Position numbers and translations under genes: made by a program
The notes under the pieces: generated by a model
What the model saw: only the letters and a program-made list of their open reading frames with translations
Databases searched by the model: none
What the model was told of the DNA's origin: nothing
In this document: piece after piece, positions 19,046 to 28,494 of the stretch
Layout: each line of letters starts with the position of its first letter
Numbering within the stretch: the first letter of the stretch is position 1
Origin: Acanthaster planci
Lineage: Eukaryota; Echinodermata; Asteroidea; Valvatida; Acanthasteridae
Direction of reading: 5' to 3'
Assembly: GCF_001949145.1 (NCBI RefSeq)
Contig: NW_019091388.1
Span: 255,449-284,982, forward strand
DNA: 29,534 nt

Positions 19046-22000
19046 GTGAGTGGGCAAAACACAAATTTCCAAGACACACATCAAATGAACACTTAAGTCC
19101 CCATCTTGCATTTTTCGATGTTTATTGATTCACCTTTAACTTTTTGAAGATATTTTTACCCTTAGGGGATCACTTCTGAAATTGTCTAAGAGCTAGTCGC
19201 CATTTTGAAACTTGTTACCAACGCTCGATATTGCAAAATAGAGCCAGTTAGAGGGCTCCATTGCCCTCTTGTCAAAAAAGTCTCAGAAATACAAGCTGGC
19301 ACGACTCCTGGTGGCTTCCACTTTTCTTTTTCAACAAATCCTCCATTTCATGCGTGACAGAATGCTCTGGTAGTAAAGGATTTTAACCGCAGTTCCAAAC
19401 ATGATGTGGTCCGCGCGTGCGACCTGATTCCAAGCACGACACGTGACAAAGGGGACCACTCCCATCATGATGCATGAGCCATAATTTTACCCCAGGTTAT
19501 AGACTTCTGTCTGGGGGCAACCATCTTGCCTTGCTATCATTCAAAGCAACGAAACTTCTGAAGAAAGAAAAATAGTCTGTTTAATTCCTTCAGTCAACAT
19601 GTGAAGTTGTATTACTGTTGCCAATAAGACCCTATTCAGTGGAGGCCATTTTTGATCTTATTCCCCAAACCTGTTTTATTTATTGCAAACTGTAGATTAG
19701 GATGGAACCAGACTGTTTTATACTTCCGTAGGTTCCAAGCCTCCTTTTCAATAATGTCAGAATCAGGCAATGTACACTTCTATGTGTTCAATCATGAATT
19801 TGAAGTTACTCATCAGAGTAGACAGGTGGAAATTTGTCACGAAATTTCATTTTATTGCTTCAGTTGTACTCTCAACATTCAAAAATGAAGAGCTAACCTC
19901 GCTTTCAAATTCAATATGGCCGGCCACGTGAATAAAGTCCATTGTACCCACTGCATCACCCGAAAAATCTTGGAGAAATCCAAAGATTTCAACAACGTAA
20001 CGACACAAGGAAAACACAACATAAGGGGGTTCCCCTTGGCTCATATCGTGCATCATCATATGCAACTTGCTGGTCATTAATCGGCCGGTAACTTCCAACA
20101 CTGGTAGGACGCACGGCAGAAACGGCGCTTATTGATCAACTGTGCCGTTAGCTACGTTTTGTATTTTTATTCCTAGGATAATAGGCTCGGTTGGGGGAAT
20201 TCCCTTCGCGTTCCCACGGCGAGCAGAGGTTGGAATTCCCGTCCTTTAATCGCCTGAGGTGCGGTGTCCCAAATACCTGACATTGGTCTGGGATACATGT
20301 CCTCCGCCCTGGCGCAACCGGGGGGGGGTAGGGGTATTCAGTATCATATGCAGAAGGAGGCAAATTCTGATCCGAGCCCCCCCCCACAAATCCTGGATGC
20401 GCCACTGGCCTGCACAGTTGGAATACCGACTGTCTCGTTCGTCTTTCACCTCTAGTTTTTTTTTACTTGTTCTTCCTCTTCAGATTTTGGCGACTGCTCT
20501 CGTGGGTATATTCATGTCAGCGACGAAGTCGGAGAAAGGATGCGTAAGTCCGATTGTCAGACTTAAAGATGGGCCTCATTCGATATCTAGTAACACTGAC
20601 ATCGATTGACCGTGGAAGGGGGCACAGAGATCCCCCCACTTCGTAAAATAAAGACAGTTGATTCATTTCTGCTGCCTCTTTGTGCGCATCCCCGGAAATA
20701 AATCTGTTTGTTTTTATGAAATAACTTTAGATGTGACAAATTGAAACCTTAATCTCCCCAAATCCTCAACCCACCTCGAACAGAAATTTACCCGCACTAC
20801 CTTTACCGGGAATAAGGATTAATATAAGGCTTGGACATAACATTTCAAAGTTTAATGAAGTCGCAAGTAATATCTGTTTAATAGTGGACAAAACGAGGTA
20901 TTTTTGCTTGTCTTACCTGGTTTTGTATGTAGGGGTATGATTTTCACAGTGCCTTTGGGTACCGGAACAATGGTTAGTACCCCAAAGGGAACATTCGTTC
21001 TCCTGGTGGGGTATTAAAACGGTACCCCTCGGGACATTCACAAAACTGATACTTGGTACTTACTCAAAAGTAAGGAATTTTCAAATGCACACGTTTTAGG
21101 GACGTTCGGTCGAAATTTCAGCCAAGGAGATGACTCAGGACAAAATGAAAGCAATTTGAAAAGTGTGCTTCACATTTTTTTTTTTTTTTGCTACACAAAA
21201 ACAAAGGAAATTCCCCACAAAGATACAAATGGAACAGAACACGTAAAGGCAGCTCGTGTAAAAGTACTTCTGTACATTAAGGGATCATTTTGACCCATTT
21301 ACTGAATTAGACTCGTTTACACAATAAAACACATGGCCGTGGGCTATGCATGACAATTTCCTGGACTCTGCGCCACTGCACCTGTAAGACAAAAACAAAA
21401 GACATCGATTTTTGTTTATGTGCAATGTAACGATGAGTTCAACTAATCGTTGCTGTCGATAACATTAACAAAGGAACAAACGTGAGCGAAGTGCACCCTG
21501 GTTGTACAAATGTCTGATTTCATTTGTTTGGATGATACGAAATGATAAAAAGCACCATCGATCTTAAAATGAGGGCTGATGAGCTTGAGGGGTTATTTAC
21601 GATTAAAAGCCCTGCACTAGGCAGACAAGGTTCTTTACCAAAATATCTATGTGGGGCAAGAACAGATCTGACATGGTTGATTGAACTGGTTCGTGCTCAG
21701 CCATCTGTGTCAGTAAATTGGATTTCTTGGTCTCATAAGAAAGAGGACATCATTACTTACTAAATGGTAGTTGCCAATTTCCAAAATATTTATTTACGTC
21801 CAAGAAATGAATAAATCAATCTCGGTTTCCTTTTCTTCAAAACACACTGTATAATCGTTTTTATTGTCGTTCCTGTTTGTCACCTAATGGTAAGGATTGT
21901 GTAGGCTGTAGCTTGGAAATCTAAAACCAAGAAAATCGGTGAAAGGATACAATGGCATTAGAGGTTGAAAAAATCATGAAAATGGAGGCTGAGAAAGGAA

Positions 22001-25000
22001 CATCGTAAACCACATACGCCGAAAACCAACCTACGCTTTTCTTCCAACTCTTCCCCAGGGTGGCCTCTTCCTCTTTCTCAGCATTTTTGGCATGCTAGCC
22101 ACCATGGCCTGCGTGTGCACCACCATCAACGCCTACGTATGGGAGATGTGGCTTTCCTTGTGGTCCTCCGGGACCTACTGGACTTATAACACCACCGAGG
22201 CCAGTACGACCACACTGGAAGGGTCGACCCCGGTCGGCAACGGGGTTGGCATCGTTCTGTGGCTGGCCATGATGATTGGAGCGTTCGTATTGTGCATCGT
22301 GACGTGCGTGACGTCTTACCAGTACTGCTGCTGCTGTCAAGAGCCGTGGGTTGTGCAAGAGGTACGTCTGGTAACAAGATTAAACACGCCCATGTTTTTA
22401 GGTGTCCATGGAAAACGATTAAGTTGAGATGGACATTGTGACTGAAAGGTGGCCTTTCTCTGACCTAAATTGATATAAACCATTTTTAAATTCAATTCAC
22501 ATTCAAAGCTTAGAACGATTAAGAACGATTCAGACATAAAACGAAACTTTCTTTTCAAGAAACTAGAGAATATATGTACAATGTACATGTTTTGTATTTG
22601 TGGCAATTGTTTTTTATTCATGATATTTTTGACTGTCAAGCCTATCCGCCTCGAGCATAAGCACCCCCTCATCGGTTGAAAAGAGCCTTATTGGTCGGAT
22701 TGCACAATTTGTTGGTAGCGATGCGACCGTACTCAGGGCGTGCATTTCCTTGTGAACAAGCGAAGTACAATTTCAAGTACCAAATTGAGCGTTACTCTGA
22801 AAATTACGCCCTCTCTAGGTTTAATTGAAGCCGGTCATTGTGCCACTCTGAATCAAGATATATATTTTGTTTTTCACTCAGTGACTTTATTCTAGCTTCT
22901 CTTTCATGTTACATGAAATCAAGAAAAGAAAAGAAAAGAAAAGAAAAGAAAAGAAAAGAAAAGAAAAGAAAAGAAAAGAAAAGAAAAGAAAAGAAAAGAA
23001 AAGAAAAGAAAAGAAAAGAAAAGAAAAGAAAAGAAAAGAAAAAAAAACATACAAGTAGTCAATTAATATTAGTTAATTAAATAGCCAGGAGAAAGGGTCC
23101 CATCTAGTGTTAAATTGAACAGAATTTCCATTGGTGGTAAAAATAGTTTTTTTTCCAAGGCCTAATATCTTTTTAAATCGTCTCTAAACTGAATCAAGAT
23201 ATTGTATCGATGTGCATTACTGACATTGACACAATGGATTTCGGTTTCATACGAAAATAGCTCTATAGACCAGTGCTAACGCAGTCAAGGTGACTGAAAG
23301 ACATCTTGAGTTTTCTAATGGTTTTCAAAAGCAAAAGCGTTACATTGGGATGTCGTGCATGTCGTTTGCGTTCCAATGACATAGGAAGTTTCGTTGGGAC
23401 GTCCTTTGTCAGTAAAATCTATTCAGGGAAACTGCAAGCGCGAAGGCAGCCTCAAAAACAGATGTTTTCTGCCGGGGCATATTTGGACGCTTAGCGGATG
23501 TTTCAGATTTGGTGTCCATGACTTCGAATAAACACGGGTGTGTGGAGGCCTCGCTGTCCTTGAATGATGACGAATCTGAACCTAATGTAGTTCGATCAAG
23601 GACAGAGCAATCCGCCCTGAGCAGAAGCACTACCTCATCGGTTGGCAAGAGCAATGTTGGTCGGACGCTTTCATTGTGCTGGCAGTGATGCGACTACATA
23701 CAATCGTTCGTGGCCCAGCGATGCGCAGTCACTACCACAGGAGCCTCGGTTGCTAGGGAAATTGCGCCCTCTCTCCCTCCAGTTCGAAGCCCATAGTTTT
23801 CTTCAGTGGGCTCCACGGTTTTTGTCGTATTTTGGCAACCTACTATCTAAAATCTACTCTCTAAGTCCTACTACAACCTAATATCTAAATCTAAAGAGAC
23901 TGATCCCAGTAAACAACGCCAGCGTGCTCATACCACCGCAGCAATGGCTCCTAACCATCATTCTGCAGGTCGCAAACAATGTTTCCGTCTTGGAGAAGTT
24001 AATTGCACCTCATAGTAGGGGGCCTACAGGAAATTCTAAACGTGTAAAAATTATGACCGACTGATCCACTTCAAGCCTCTGCAGATTAATATTGGGGCTT
24101 AGTACTGGAAAATTTGAAACAACTTATTACAGTATATGCTCTACAAGCAACCAAAATGCATCTTTGCGTCTAAGTTGACCATATTAGCAACTTTTGTGTC
24201 ACTTTTTTCAAAGGATGTTTTTCTGCCTTTTTGGTTTTTATACTAATGAGTATTTCCATACTGATGAGCAAAACTGTGATGCCTAAATGTTACATTGGTT
24301 TGTACATAAGACAGTTATTTGTGTGCAAGTGAGCACCAGCGGTTTTCTCAGAAATGTTTTCAGCAAGCAAATCTGGGTTGGCAATTTGATAAAACCTATG
24401 CAACGGCTCGGAACTGTATGTCTTCCCTGGGTGACATCACAGCAACAGTGCCCTCAGTTGTCCATGAAAGCACGGGTAAATTTAAATGTTTAAAATAGTG
24501 CACCTCTCAGTGCATTTAACCTAATTGTAAAAGAGTGTTTATACTTTGAAGAAGAGTAAAAAAAGTTGTAGAAAAATCAATTATATCTAAGCAAATTTCA
24601 TTGTGCCTACCCTTTATAAACGGCTAATGTACAATGTGCCTCACTCCTCGGAAATTTTTCAATGAACAATAGGCCATAACTTTACAGACATCGCACAGCG
24701 CAGGTGGAAAACCGCAAGGTTGCAATAGTTTTGTGGTGGGCTCGATTTCAAGGCAGCCAGTGGTAGGGACTAAATTTTGTCTTCACCGGACGCGCGATAC
24801 GCACTGCAGCCTGGGTTTGCTGTACCAATGTAGCGTGCTCTATCGGACGTTGACAATCATTTTTCTTTCTGCAAATGAGCTATGGGGGAACTAGATCGCA
24901 GCGGGGGGTGAGTTTAGAAAGACTTCCATTGATGGCCTGTTCCTTACATAACTATATCCTAGTTTTATAAAGGCTTCATCGTGTCTACTTTTTCTTTCCT

Positions 25001-25885
25001 TTTCTACTGCAGAGAATCATTTTGGTGAACCAAGGAAACGCAGCCTGCCCTCAGAACATCGTCTTGGAAAACACAAACACGATCGTGAACCAGCAGGCAC
25101 CCCAGCCCGTGGTTTTCACCACCCTTCCCCCGGGAGGCGGCCAATTTGTACATCAGCAGCAGTTCCCCGTTCAGCAGCCCTACCACCAGCCCGTGCAGTT
25201 AAACCAGCCGCCTTCCTACCCACAGCCGGTACCCCCGCCCTACGCCGCCGTCGGCACGGCTCCCGTCTCCCAGCCCAGCCCGGTGATGGCGCCTCCTCCT
25301 GTGGCGCAGCCGAGCGCACCGCCGGCTCCTCAGGCGACCCCGACTGGGGCTTTTCCGCCACAGTCAGGACCGGCGCAACCGCAGCCTGCCCCCACTAACC
25401 TGACCCTGTCTCACCCGCTCCCTCCAAGTGCGGCGGAGCCCGGCCGCCCCGGACCCAGCAACAACATCACCGTGATAAGCGACGGCGGCCCGCCTCCAAG
25501 CACTTACCAACCGTTGATCCACGAAACTCAGACGAGGGCGCCGGACATACAGCACACCTACGACCAAACGGCCCACACCGGCGACGACAACATGGACTAC
25601 ACCTACATCGACGCCCAGTCCCCGGGCACAAATATGACAGCCCACCGCAGCAACTACGACCGAGCGCCCGCCCCGTCACCAACTGCTGGCAGCGGAAATG
25701 ACCCCCAGGGGGACAGCGACATAAATAGCAGGCTGTACGCCTACGTGGACGACCCGTCAGAGGATTACGACGAAATTAAGGTCGATTCAAATGTTTACGC
25801 CACAGCACCCGTCGAATCCTCAGACTACGTGAACGAGGACGTCGGGAAACGTCCCAAAACTCGAAATCCAAAGAAGTCCAAGTAA
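18894..25885 (+). CDS. Four-pass membrane protein, CD20/MS4A-like, with long proline-rich tyrosine-motif tail; 4 exons, 461 aa
   Basis: The coding parts 18896-19045, 20484-20543, 22059-22361 and 25013-25885 join in phase 0 with GT/AG junctions, giving 461 residues. Membrane helices are about 7-29, 46-63, 71-93 and 133-156. N and C termini are predicted cytoplasmic. The second extracellular loop has a glycosylation sequon (N114-T-T). Four adjacent cysteines (160-163) follow helix 4 and could be palmitoylated. The 290-residue tail is rich in P and Q, with PPSY (237-240) and PPPY (245-248), then tyrosines at 367, 369, 413, 415, 423, 433 and 443. I infer a plasma-membrane signalling or scaffold protein. 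The helix pattern and short first loop with PIW resemble MS4A/CD20-like proteins; LHFPL, MARVEL or an unclassified family are alternatives. A diverged paralogue starts 2.6 kb downstream. Confidence 0.85.
19046..20483. other. Intron 1 of four-pass protein gene (within coding part)
   Basis: Starts GTGAGT, ends CTCTTCAG. It contains AT-rich and unremarkable DNA. Around 20310-20407 there is a G-run/C-run segment ending GGATGCGCCACTG, described separately. Confidence 0.8.
20305..20407. mobile_element. hAT-like element terminus with poly-G/poly-C arms
   Basis: On the minus strand the right end reads CAGTGGCGCATCCAGGATTT followed by a G run; on the plus strand the left side reads CTGGCGCAACCGGGGGGGG. 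CAGTGGCG.ATCCAGG is a terminal sequence I associate with hAT-type non-autonomous elements. The left end is degraded, so boundaries are approximate. Confidence 0.5.
20484..20543 (+). CDS. Four-pass protein exon 2: helix 2 (residues 51-70)
   Basis: A 60-nt microexon after a pyrimidine-rich CAG acceptor encodes ILATALVGIFMSA followed by TKSEKGC, and ends at a consensus GTAAGT. The paralogue has an exon of nearly identical design at 29129-29191, also beginning IL and ending with a charged stretch. That match is the main evidence that this short open segment is a real exon. Confidence 0.85.
20544..22058. other. Intron 2 of four-pass protein gene
   Basis: Starts GTAAGT, ends TTCCCCAG. It holds an 11-base T run at about 21176-21189 and a segment at 20935-21040 with several GGGGTA/TACCCC words that may be a decayed repeat. 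No other exon is visible. Confidence 0.8.
22059..22361 (+). CDS. Four-pass protein exon 3: helices 3 and 4, glycosylated loop, cysteine run (residues 71-171)
   Basis: This 303-nt exon begins after CCCCAG and ends at GTACGT. It encodes helix 3 (GGLFLFLSIFGML...), a loop with several tryptophans and threonines and the sequon NTT, helix 4 (VGIVLWLAMMIGAFVL...), and then SYQYCCCCQEPW. GC content is clearly higher than in the flanking introns, as expected for coding DNA here. Confidence 0.9.
22647..22820. repeat. Interspersed repeat family 2, copy 1
   Basis: It shares blocks with 23610-23785: CCGCC.(T)GAGCA.AAGCAC, CCTCATCGGTTG, TTGGTCGGA, GATGCGAC and GCGCCCTCTCT-like endings (here ACGCCCTCTCT). 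This copy lacks the GAGCCTC-GTTGCTAGG block present in the other two. Confidence 0.7.
22921..23042. repeat. (AAAAG)24 microsatellite, pure purine
   Basis: Twenty-four uninterrupted pentamer units give a homopurine tract of about 125 bases with the flanking A run. The lysine/glutamate frame through it is an artefact. Confidence 0.97.
23610..23785. repeat. Interspersed repeat family 2, copy 2
   Basis: The longest copy: it contains CCTCATCGGTTGGCAAGAGC, GTTGGTCGGACG, TGATGCGACTAC, GGAGCCTCGGTTGCTAGGG and TTGCGCCCTCTCTCCCTCCA. It has no coding potential. The element class is not evident. Confidence 0.75.
25013..25885 (+). CDS. Four-pass protein exon 4: cytoplasmic tail (residues 172-461) and stop
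   Basis: The exon starts after TGCAG with RIILVNQGNAACPQN and ends ...NPKKSK with TAA at 25883-25885. The first 180 residues are dominated by P, Q and A with PPSY and PPPY motifs. The last 100 are acidic and tyrosine-rich: YTYI (367-370), YAYV (413-416), YDEI (423-426), VYATAPV and DYVNED (442-447). The end is basic (KRPKTRNPKKSK). No transmembrane segment is present. A possible ATTAAA polyadenylation signal lies at 26576-26581, but it is one of several similar AT-rich sites. Confidence 0.9.
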   Translation, partial: RIILVNQGNAACPQNIVLENTNTIVNQQAPQPVVFTTLPPGGGQFVHQQQFPVQQPYHQPVQLNQPPSYPQPVPPPYAAVGTAPVSQPSPVMAPPPVAQPSAPPAPQATPTGAFPPQSGPAQPQPAPTNLTLSHPLPPSAAEPGRPGPSNNITVISDGGPPPSTYQPLIHETQTRAPDIQHTYDQTAHTGDDNMDYTYIDAQSPGTNMTAHRSNYDRAPAPSPTAGSGNDPQGDSDINSRLYAYVDDPSEDYDEIKVDSNVYATAPVESSDYVNEDVGKRPKTRNPKKSK

Positions 25886-25934
25886 ATTATTGATGGCACC
25901 CGCTGACAAATCTGAATCGCACTGGCCAGCCGGC

Positions 25935-26030
25935 CCCGGCAAGATCGGTGGTAGTGTGTATAAGACAGCTACACTCGTAAGCAGGAGGTCGTGGGTTTGA
26001 GTCCCACCCTAGCAGGCTTGTGAGTTTATT
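25935..26030 (+). mobile_element. tRNA-derived SINE-like segment in the 3' flank or UTR of four-pass protein gene
   Basis: Box B GGTTTGAGTCC lies at 25994-26004. The T-arm GTGGG-TTTGAGT-CCCAC (25991-26007) pairs perfectly. ACTCGTAAGCAGGAGGT precedes it, and GATCGGTGGTAGTG is in the box A position. It begins about 50 bp after the stop codon, so it is probably inside the 3' UTR. Similarity to a Thr-type tRNA middle is shared with 15005-15085. Confidence 0.6.
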
Positions 26031-26099
26031 TCACAAGCTCTAAGACAAACACCGAGTTTCAGTGAACAGAGACACTGTCGTGCGTACACAATACAAGGA

Positions 26100-28491
26100 C
26101 TTTTTTTGGGGGGGTTCGAACCTCTCTGTCCCCCTTTTTATGTTTATCATTTTTTGGTTAGTATAAGCTGAAACTTTGTTCTAGATTGCAGTTCTCGGGA
26201 TCTGCAGATTAGTGTTAATTCATGCTGCGCCTGCAAACTTGACCAAACTGTGGAAGTTGTAAAAATATAACTAATTTTTTTTTATGAGATTTAAACTGGT
26301 TACGGTGTTTAATTAAACAAATAATATTTCACTGTTATCATTAATAGACAGCATTCTTTCCTTCGGAACTGCTTGCCAGATGAATACCCAGTGTCTTTTC
26401 CTGCTGATCTCAGTGTGACGTGTAAACTGATATAACCTATCGCAAGAAAACGCAGTTGATATCCATGAACAAGTATGGAGATCTTTGCTCTACCTGAAAC
26501 CCCCATTTTCACAATTTTATCTTTTGAACGATGGGCACTGAAGAGAGTCCATAATTATAGCTTTACACAAAAATCATTAAAGATTAAAAAAATGACAATC
26601 ATCATTGATTAAAATTCAACAAACATTAAAGAACGCGGTAATCTTAAAACGACTCGTGCATCAAACAACAAAAGGGCCAAAGCCCTTTCGACACCTTGTC
26701 TTATACCTTCACTTTTGACAAAATATGGACAGGGAAAAGGGTGTTTCTTTCCAGCGATTGGTAGCAATTAGTCGATACATGTAATTATTTTGATCGATTT
26801 TATTTCATATATCAATCCAGGGTAAGCCGCGACAGTAAATGCCGCTTTAATGAATTAAATTAACATATTTATAACTCTACATGTATTTACAGTATACATA
26901 CTTGATTTTAGAGAAAGATATAACCCAAAATCATAAAACTAAACACATCGGTGAAACTAAATTGAAGTGGATGAAGTCAGGTTGAGTAATTTATTTGACT
27001 TAATGATATCTTAGTTTTTAAATGGAGTTCAGGTACAGGTAATAATTACGGATTGATATTTAGAGTGTCATGGTGAAATTCTCACATACAGGTTTTCTCT
27101 GAATAGAAAGAATGACAGGATAGTTGCTGAAGGTCATCAAAATTTAGGCACCACCGAAATGCTAGCTAAAAAAAGCCCATTTCTGTCACGTGTGGTTTGT
27201 ACCGGTACCCTTATGTCACGTCAGTCATTCGCGTTAAAGATGATCTCCCACTGAGCCAAGTCGGTGTTTCAAAAATGCAAGACCCTTCAGGTAAAGGCAC
27301 CGCTAGCTCGAACATCTTCGGTGCTCGTGGCCGTGGGCATGTCTCATTGTCGCGTATGACCTTAAGGTGATGTGCTCTTTTTTTTGCCGCGTGCGCTTTC
27401 CAAAACCAGCCTTGTTCAAAGTTAAGGGCAAGCTCAAGCGATGGCTGTCTTAAACTATGGCCCAACACATATGTCCCAAACTTTCGATTTACTTTCGATT
27501 ATCTGGTTACTGACTTACAAGTTCCTGGGGGTATGGTTGCACCCTTGGTTATAATAGCCACTTAACATCCCAGTTGACTGGAAAGCGCATTATTGCTCGG
27601 GATGTCGTTGATCATGGGCACGGGAAAACATTCTACAAATATTTAATTTATGGTCATTTGAATTTGGCCGTATCGCGCATGCGCACTGTTAGAAAGTACC
27701 ATTGACTACTGGTGAAGTTGTAGTTCCCGCATTTGTCTTTTTTTACACAACTGTCTGGGGATACACCACGTACCTTCCTATGGGAAAATGTTTCTTGAGA
27801 GGAGATTAGTCTCCATACTGCACGGACGTTTCCCCGATTGAAAGCAGTACTTTTCGACAACCCTTTAAAAAAATCCTCGAAAAGAGTCCCGATTATAGCC
27901 TTTATTCAAGACGGGTTTCCAGGCGTGTGGTGTTAAGAATGATGATGTCCGTGTGAGCTCTATGTCACTTGACTGGTGGCGTATGGCACCATCTCTTTGA
28001 AATTGTAATTCGACCGTGACGTCACAGCAAGTCACAATGTAGGTAGCGCACGTACATGGGCTTTGGATGACTGAGCAGTTAGAATGAGCCCTCAAGCTTT
28101 TTAGGCTGTGGTACGATGACAACATTAGCGATTTTTATTTCCGGGTAAGACCAATCCCTGTTAGCACGCCCCCATTAAAATTATAGTACCTGGTAAAAGT
28201 TCCAGTAAGCTGACTGCGGATTCGAGGAGATCATCGTAAAAGAGAGACTTCGGTACGCCTTTTCACACTACCGGGGCATAGACGTAAGTACGGAAGCCCA
28301 AAGGACCCAGGCAATGCGAATGCTAAGTGCAGAAAAATACCGGTACTGCGTTGTGTCTAAGTTAACCTGTTCACCATTTTATTATTTTTTTTGCTGTGAC
28401 TGTGCGTGCATTTTGGACCCTCATTCGCGTCTCTTAACTTCCTCCTCAGCCACGCCGTCCTTTCTCTAAAGCTCCAACCTCTTGCTATTTT
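26100..28491. other. Intergenic DNA between the two four-pass protein genes
   Basis: AT-rich to about 27150, including probable 3' UTR of the upstream gene, then more balanced composition. A frame at 27211-27468 (minus) matches nothing I recognise. No exon with supportable boundaries is seen. Any untranslated first exon of the paralogue should lie here but cannot be picked out. Confidence 0.4.
28017..28024. promoter_or_regulatory. Perfect CRE palindrome TGACGTCA upstream of paralogue
   Basis: The site is followed by CAG, as at 18270. The paralogue's ATG is about 480 bp downstream. Sequence around the two sites is otherwise dissimilar. Confidence 0.25.
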
Positions 28492-28494
28492 CAG

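Larger units (their letters stand above)
22362..25012. other. Intron 3 of four-pass protein gene
   Basis: Starts GTACGT, ends CTACTGCAG. It contains two copies of an interspersed repeat (about 22647-22820 and 23610-23785) and the AAAAG microsatellite. The rest to 25012 shows no gene-like features. Confidence 0.8.

Noticed and set aside
22095-22377. Minus-strand frames of 83-87 codons
   Set aside because: Shadows of the helix 3/4 exon on the plus strand.
22838-23080. Plus-strand lysine/glutamate-rich frame
   Set aside because: It is the AAAAG repeat read in frame; a multiple of five bases cycles through all frames without stops.
25116-25682. Minus-strand frames of 71-93 codons
   Set aside because: Shadows of the GC-rich proline tail exon; composition explains the lack of stops.
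27211-27468. Minus-strand frame of 85 codons as a gene
   Set aside because: No recognisable motif or splice context, and isolated between two plus-strand genes.
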